A stretch of 64,000 nucleotides of DNA, from the NCBI GenBank assembly GCA_031374735.1, contig JANMGQ010000010.1, forward strand, positions 62,001 through 126,000, in the 5' to 3' direction. The notes under the pieces are model-generated. The model saw only the letters and a program-made list of their open reading frames with translations, was not told the origin of the DNA and did not search any database. The position numbers and the translations under genes are program-made. Each line of letters begins with the position of its first letter. Position 1 is the stretch's first letter. Shown piece by piece: positions 61,423 to 64,000 of the stretch. Source of the DNA: JABFRJ01 sp031374735. GTDB taxonomy: Bacteria > Pseudomonadota > Alphaproteobacteria > Rhizobiales > Hyphomicrobiaceae.

Positions 61423-62106
61423 ATGCATCTGGTCATCGGCAACAAGCTGTATTCGTCCTGGTCGCTGCGGCCGTGGATGCTGCTCAAGGCCATCAACGTC
61501 GCCTTCAAAGAGACCGTGATCCCGCTGTCGCAGCCGGACACAAAGAAGAACATCCTGGAGCACTCCCCGACCGGCAAAGTGCCGCTGCTGATCGATGGCG
61601 ACATCCGCGTCTGGGAGAGCCTGGCGATCATGGAATACGTCGCCGAAAAATTTCCGCAGGCGCACGTCTGGCCGCAGGACCCTTCAGCGCGCGCGCATGC
61701 ACGTGCGTCGTCCAGCGAGATGCACGCCGGGTTCCAGGCACTCCGTCAGGCCTGCCCCATGAACCTCGGGCGCAAGTTCAAGCCGAAGGCGAGCCATGGT
61801 CCCGACGCAGATGCCAACATCGTGCGGGTCGAGGCCTTGTGGGCGGAAGCACGCAAACACTTCGGCAAAGGTGGCCCGTTCCTGTATGGCGCCTTCACGG
61901 CGGCTGACGCGATGTACGCGCCGGTTGTCACGCGCCTCGATACCTATCAGGTGAAGGTGAAGCCCGAGACGCGCCTCTACATGGACGCGGTGCTGAAACA
62001 CCAGGTGTTCGTCGATTGGCGCCTTGCCGCATTGAAAGAGCCGTGGTTCTTGCCTGACTACGAGAAGGGCCACGACGTGGCCGAGAGCTACATCGCAGCC
62101 AAGTGA
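61423..62106 (+). CDS. Glutathione S-transferase
   Basis: 227 residues from ATG 61423 (longer start at 61390 unsupported). Thioredoxin-like N-terminal domain with YSSWSLRPWMLLKAINVAFK (catalytic Ser in the SSWS loop), the cis-Pro HSPTGKVPLLI and glutathione-binding WESLAIMEYVAEKFP, then an all-helical C-terminal domain with GAFTAADAMYAPVVTRL. Zeta-like or class-unassigned bacterial GST acting in detoxification or isomerisation; substrate unknown. Confidence 0.87.
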   Translation: MHLVIGNKLYSSWSLRPWMLLKAINVAFKETVIPLSQPDTKKNILEHSPTGKVPLLIDGDIRVWESLAIMEYVAEKFPQAHVWPQDPSARAHARASSSEMHAGFQALRQACPMNLGRKFKPKASHGPDADANIVRVEALWAEARKHFGKGGPFLYGAFTAADAMYAPVVTRLDTYQVKVKPETRLYMDAVLKHQVFVDWRLAALKEPWFLPDYEKGHDVAESYIAAK

Positions 62107-62112
62107 AAAGGA

Positions 62113-62179
62113 TGCGAGTTGCGAGTTGTCAGTTGCGAATTGGGAAACTCAACTCGCAACCTACAACTCGCAATTCGCA
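62113..62179. repeat. Nested inverted repeats before ilvH
   Basis: Outer arms TGCGAGTTGCGAGTTGT (62113-62129) and ACAACTCGCAATTCGCA (62163-62179) pair with one mismatch; inner GTTGCGA/TCGCAAC (62132-62138, 62154-62160) also pair. Lies entirely between the GST stop and the ilvH start. May be a mobile palindromic element or a terminator/leader. Confidence 0.6.
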
Positions 62180-62186
62180 CAACCCC

Positions 62187-62735
62187 ATGTCTCAGAAAGC
62201 CACAGGCTCCGCCTACTCGATCGAGGAACAAAAGGCCGAGGTCGTCAGCCGCACGTTGTCTGTGCTTGTCGACAACGAGCCGGGCGTCCTTGCCCGTGTG
62301 ATCGGCTTGTTCTCTGGTCGCGGCTATAACATCGACAGTCTCACGGTTTCGGAGACGAACCATGAGAAGCACCAGTCTCGCATCACCATCGTGACGCGGG
62401 GCACGGCGGCTGTGATCGAGCAGATCATCCATCAGCTTGAACGGCTGGTGCCCATCCACAGCGTCGCCGACCTGACCAAGGACGGCAACGGCATCGAGCG
62501 CGAACTGGCGCTTATCAAGGTCGCAGGCACAGGCGAGAAACGCATCGAGGCGCTGCGCCTCGCTGAAATTTTCCGCGCCAATGTCATCGACGCTTCGACC
62601 GAGCACTTCGTGTTTGAATTGACCGGGCGCACCAGCAAGATCGAACAGTTCATCTCGATCATGAGCAACCTCGGACTAGTCGAGATCTCGCGCACCGGCA
62701 TCGCCGCCATCGGCCGCGGGGCGAAGGGGATGTGA
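62187..62735 (+). CDS. ilvH: Acetolactate synthase small (regulatory) subunit
   Basis: 182 residues from ATG 62187. ACT domain first (RTLSVLVDNEPGVLARVIGL, FSGRGYNIDSLTVSETNHEK), then the C-terminal ALS-small domain (ELALIKVAGTGEKRIEALRL, FRANVIDASTEHFVFELTG). It activates and confers valine feedback inhibition on the IlvB catalytic subunit in branched-chain amino acid synthesis. ilvB is not in the window; it is usually upstream in alphaproteobacteria but here a GST gene occupies that place. No strong ribosome site is visible before the ATG. Confidence 0.9.
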   Translation: MSQKATGSAYSIEEQKAEVVSRTLSVLVDNEPGVLARVIGLFSGRGYNIDSLTVSETNHEKHQSRITIVTRGTAAVIEQIIHQLERLVPIHSVADLTKDGNGIERELALIKVAGTGEKRIEALRLAEIFRANVIDASTEHFVFELTGRTSKIEQFISIMSNLGLVEISRTGIAAIGRGAKGM

Positions 62736-62812
62736 TATGCGGGCTTGCCGGATCCCCCACGTCTTGGCCGGCGACGAGCAAGGTGAGAGATGGGCAAAGT
62801 GAGCGAGCGCGC

Positions 62813-64000
62813 GTGACACGGTATCGCGAAGACCATATCGTCCAGAGCGTTGCCAACGCCCTGCAATTCATCGCGTGCGTCCACCCCGCTGACTTCATCC
62901 GCCACCTTGCGAGTGCCTATGCGCGGGAGGATGCACCGCCCGCGAAGGACGCGATCGGGCAACTGCTGCTCAATGCCCGCATGAGCGCCATCGACCGCCG
63001 GCCCATGTGCCAGGACACGGGCACGGTGAACGTGTTCTTGAAAATCGGCGTCGGGGCCCGCATCGACACAAAACGATCGATGCAGGCGCTGATGGATGAA
63101 GCCGTGCGGCGTGCCTACACGCATGTGGACAATCCGCTGCGCGCTTCGCTGATCAACGATCCGCTGTTTGGCCGTACGAACACGCGCGACAACACGCCGG
63201 CGATCGTGAGTGTGGAACTCGTTGAAGGCGATGCGATCGATATCACGGTGGCGGCGAAGGGCGGAGGATCGGAAAACAAGGCGCAGTTCGCAGCCCTCAA
63301 TCCGGCCGACAACGTCGCGGATTGGGTGGTGGCCAAGATTGCGGCATCAGGCGCGGGCTGGTGTCCGCCGGGCGTGCTCGGGATCGGTGTCGGTGGCACA
63401 TCCGAGAAAGCGATGCTGCTCGCGAAGGAGGCTCTCATGGAGCCGCTCGACATGTCCGACGTGAAGAGCCGTGGGCCGCGGGACAAACTCGAGGCGCTGC
63501 GCGTCGAGATCCTCGATCGTGTCAACGCGCTTGGCATCGGCGCACAGGGGCTGGGCGGCGCAACAACCGTGCTCGACGTCAAGATCAAGACGTTCCCAAC
63601 GCACGCCGCCTCGATGCCGGTCGCGCTCATCCCGAATTGCGCCGCCAATCGCCACATCCACTTTACGCTCGACGGCTCCGGCCCAGCCGTATTCGAGGCG
63701 CCGGATCTTGCTGATTGGCCCGTCGACATCGCCGCGCAAGCAGGCACGCACATGACTCGCATCAACCTCGACAAACTGTCGAAAGTCGATGTCGCGGCCT
63801 GGCGGCCAGGACAGAAGCTGCTGCTCACGGGCACGCTGCTGACGGGCCGCGATGCCGCGCACAAGCGCATGGTCGAAATGATGGCGCGCGGCGAGCCGCT
63901 ACCGGTCTCGCTGGCCGGCAAGATGATCTATTATGTCGGCCCGGTCGATCCCGTGCGCGGCGAGGCCGTCGGCCCAGCCGGCCCAACCACGTCGAACCGC
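62813..64000 (+). CDS. Class I fumarate hydratase (Fe-S), 3' end outside window
   Basis: About 396 residues from GTG 62813 run off the window; the full protein should be ~505. Oxygen-sensitive 4Fe-4S fumarase of the TCA cycle. Seen: HPADFIRHLASAYAREDAPP, MCQDTGTVNVFLKIGVG (cluster Cys), VAAKGGGSENKAQFAALNPA, CPPGVLGIGVGGTSEKAM (second Cys) and LIPNCAANRHIHFTLDGSGP (third Cys), then the start of the beta domain (WRPGQKLLLTGTLLTGRDAA). The start overlaps the stop of a tiny frame from ATG 62790, so start choice is tentative. Confidence 0.87.
   Translation, partial: MTRYREDHIVQSVANALQFIACVHPADFIRHLASAYAREDAPPAKDAIGQLLLNARMSAIDRRPMCQDTGTVNVFLKIGVGARIDTKRSMQALMDEAVRRAYTHVDNPLRASLINDPLFGRTNTRDNTPAIVSVELVEGDAIDITVAAKGGGSENKAQFAALNPADNVADWVVAKIAASGAGWCPPGVLGIGVGGTSEKAMLLAKEALMEPLDMSDVKSRGPRDKLEALRVEILDRVNALGIGAQGLGGATTVLDVKIKTFPTHAASMPVALIPNCAANRHIHFTLDGSGPAVFEAPDLADWPVDIAAQAGTHMTRINLDKLSKVDVAAWRPGQKLLLTGTLLTGRDAAHKRMVEMMARGEPLPVSLAGKMIYYVGPVDPVRGEAVGPAGPTTSNR

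Noticed and set aside
1..64000. tRNA, rRNA or known riboswitch genes
   Set aside because: None was recognised by reading for conserved arms and boxes; a covariance-model scan would be needed to exclude them.

Overview
The window reads as high-GC alphaproteobacterial chromosome, most likely order Hyphomicrobiales (Rhizobiales; Xanthobacteraceae/Nitrobacteraceae-like). Pointers are an HWE-type histidine kinase, a FixJ-like regulator, a PAS_5 protein, an EipB/DUF1849 envelope protein, a Rhizobiales-type host-attachment protein, CsbD and PRC-barrel stress genes, and an NAD-type molybdenum formate dehydrogenase alpha subunit. This placement is inference from gene content; no rRNA or tRNA gene was recognised.

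Layout. 0-5.8 kb: dihydroorotase (5' end outside the window), a PAS protein, a 3-hydroxyisobutyryl-CoA hydrolase, a scar of broken recombinase and IS66-like sequence, and an SbmA/YddA-type ABC transporter. 5.8-23.2 kb: a stress-response island of small periplasmic, membrane and cytosolic proteins (two AEHHE-repeat/PRC-barrel pairs, GlsB-like, CsbD, Dps, 17M-like, a flavin reductase, a broken CbpM-like gene, a P-type ATPase) with its own signalling genes (Crp/Fnr regulator, four-PAS HWE kinase, two single-domain receivers, a FixJ-like regulator). Nine copies of a 14-base motif (GAGTAGTTTCCGAG-like) lie upstream of these genes, nearly all oriented toward the next gene, and look like the operator of one regulon. 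23.1-25.9 kb: decayed sequence (a histidine phosphatase with an in-frame stop, the 3' third of a phosphoketolase, a GH130-like fragment, a phage Nu1-like fragment).

25.9-43.3 kb: a 4,083-residue repetitive adhesin (25 Ig-like repeats of about 85 residues, then two tandem 757-residue modules each with seven FG-GAP repeats) followed by its likely type I secretion system (TolC-like, LapB-like ABC, HlyD-like). 43.7-48.9 kb: formate dehydrogenase alpha, whose last about 126 bp are repeated 2,334 bp downstream. Between the copies sits a three-gene cassette: a membrane-anchored coiled-coil ParA-type ATPase, a 53-residue protein and a 147-residue protein. This is the best candidate here for an undescribed system.

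48.9-64 kb: ordinary metabolism and transport: an orphan DUF433 protein, two uncharacterised proteins, a kynurenine-formamidase-like hydrolase, a GNAT acetyltransferase, a TRAP transporter (DctPQM), EipB, O-acetylhomoserine sulfhydrylase, an orphan DppD-type ATPase, cystathionine beta-lyase coupled to an indoleamine 2,3-dioxygenase, a glutathione S-transferase, the acetolactate synthase small subunit, and the start of a class I fumarase that runs off the end.
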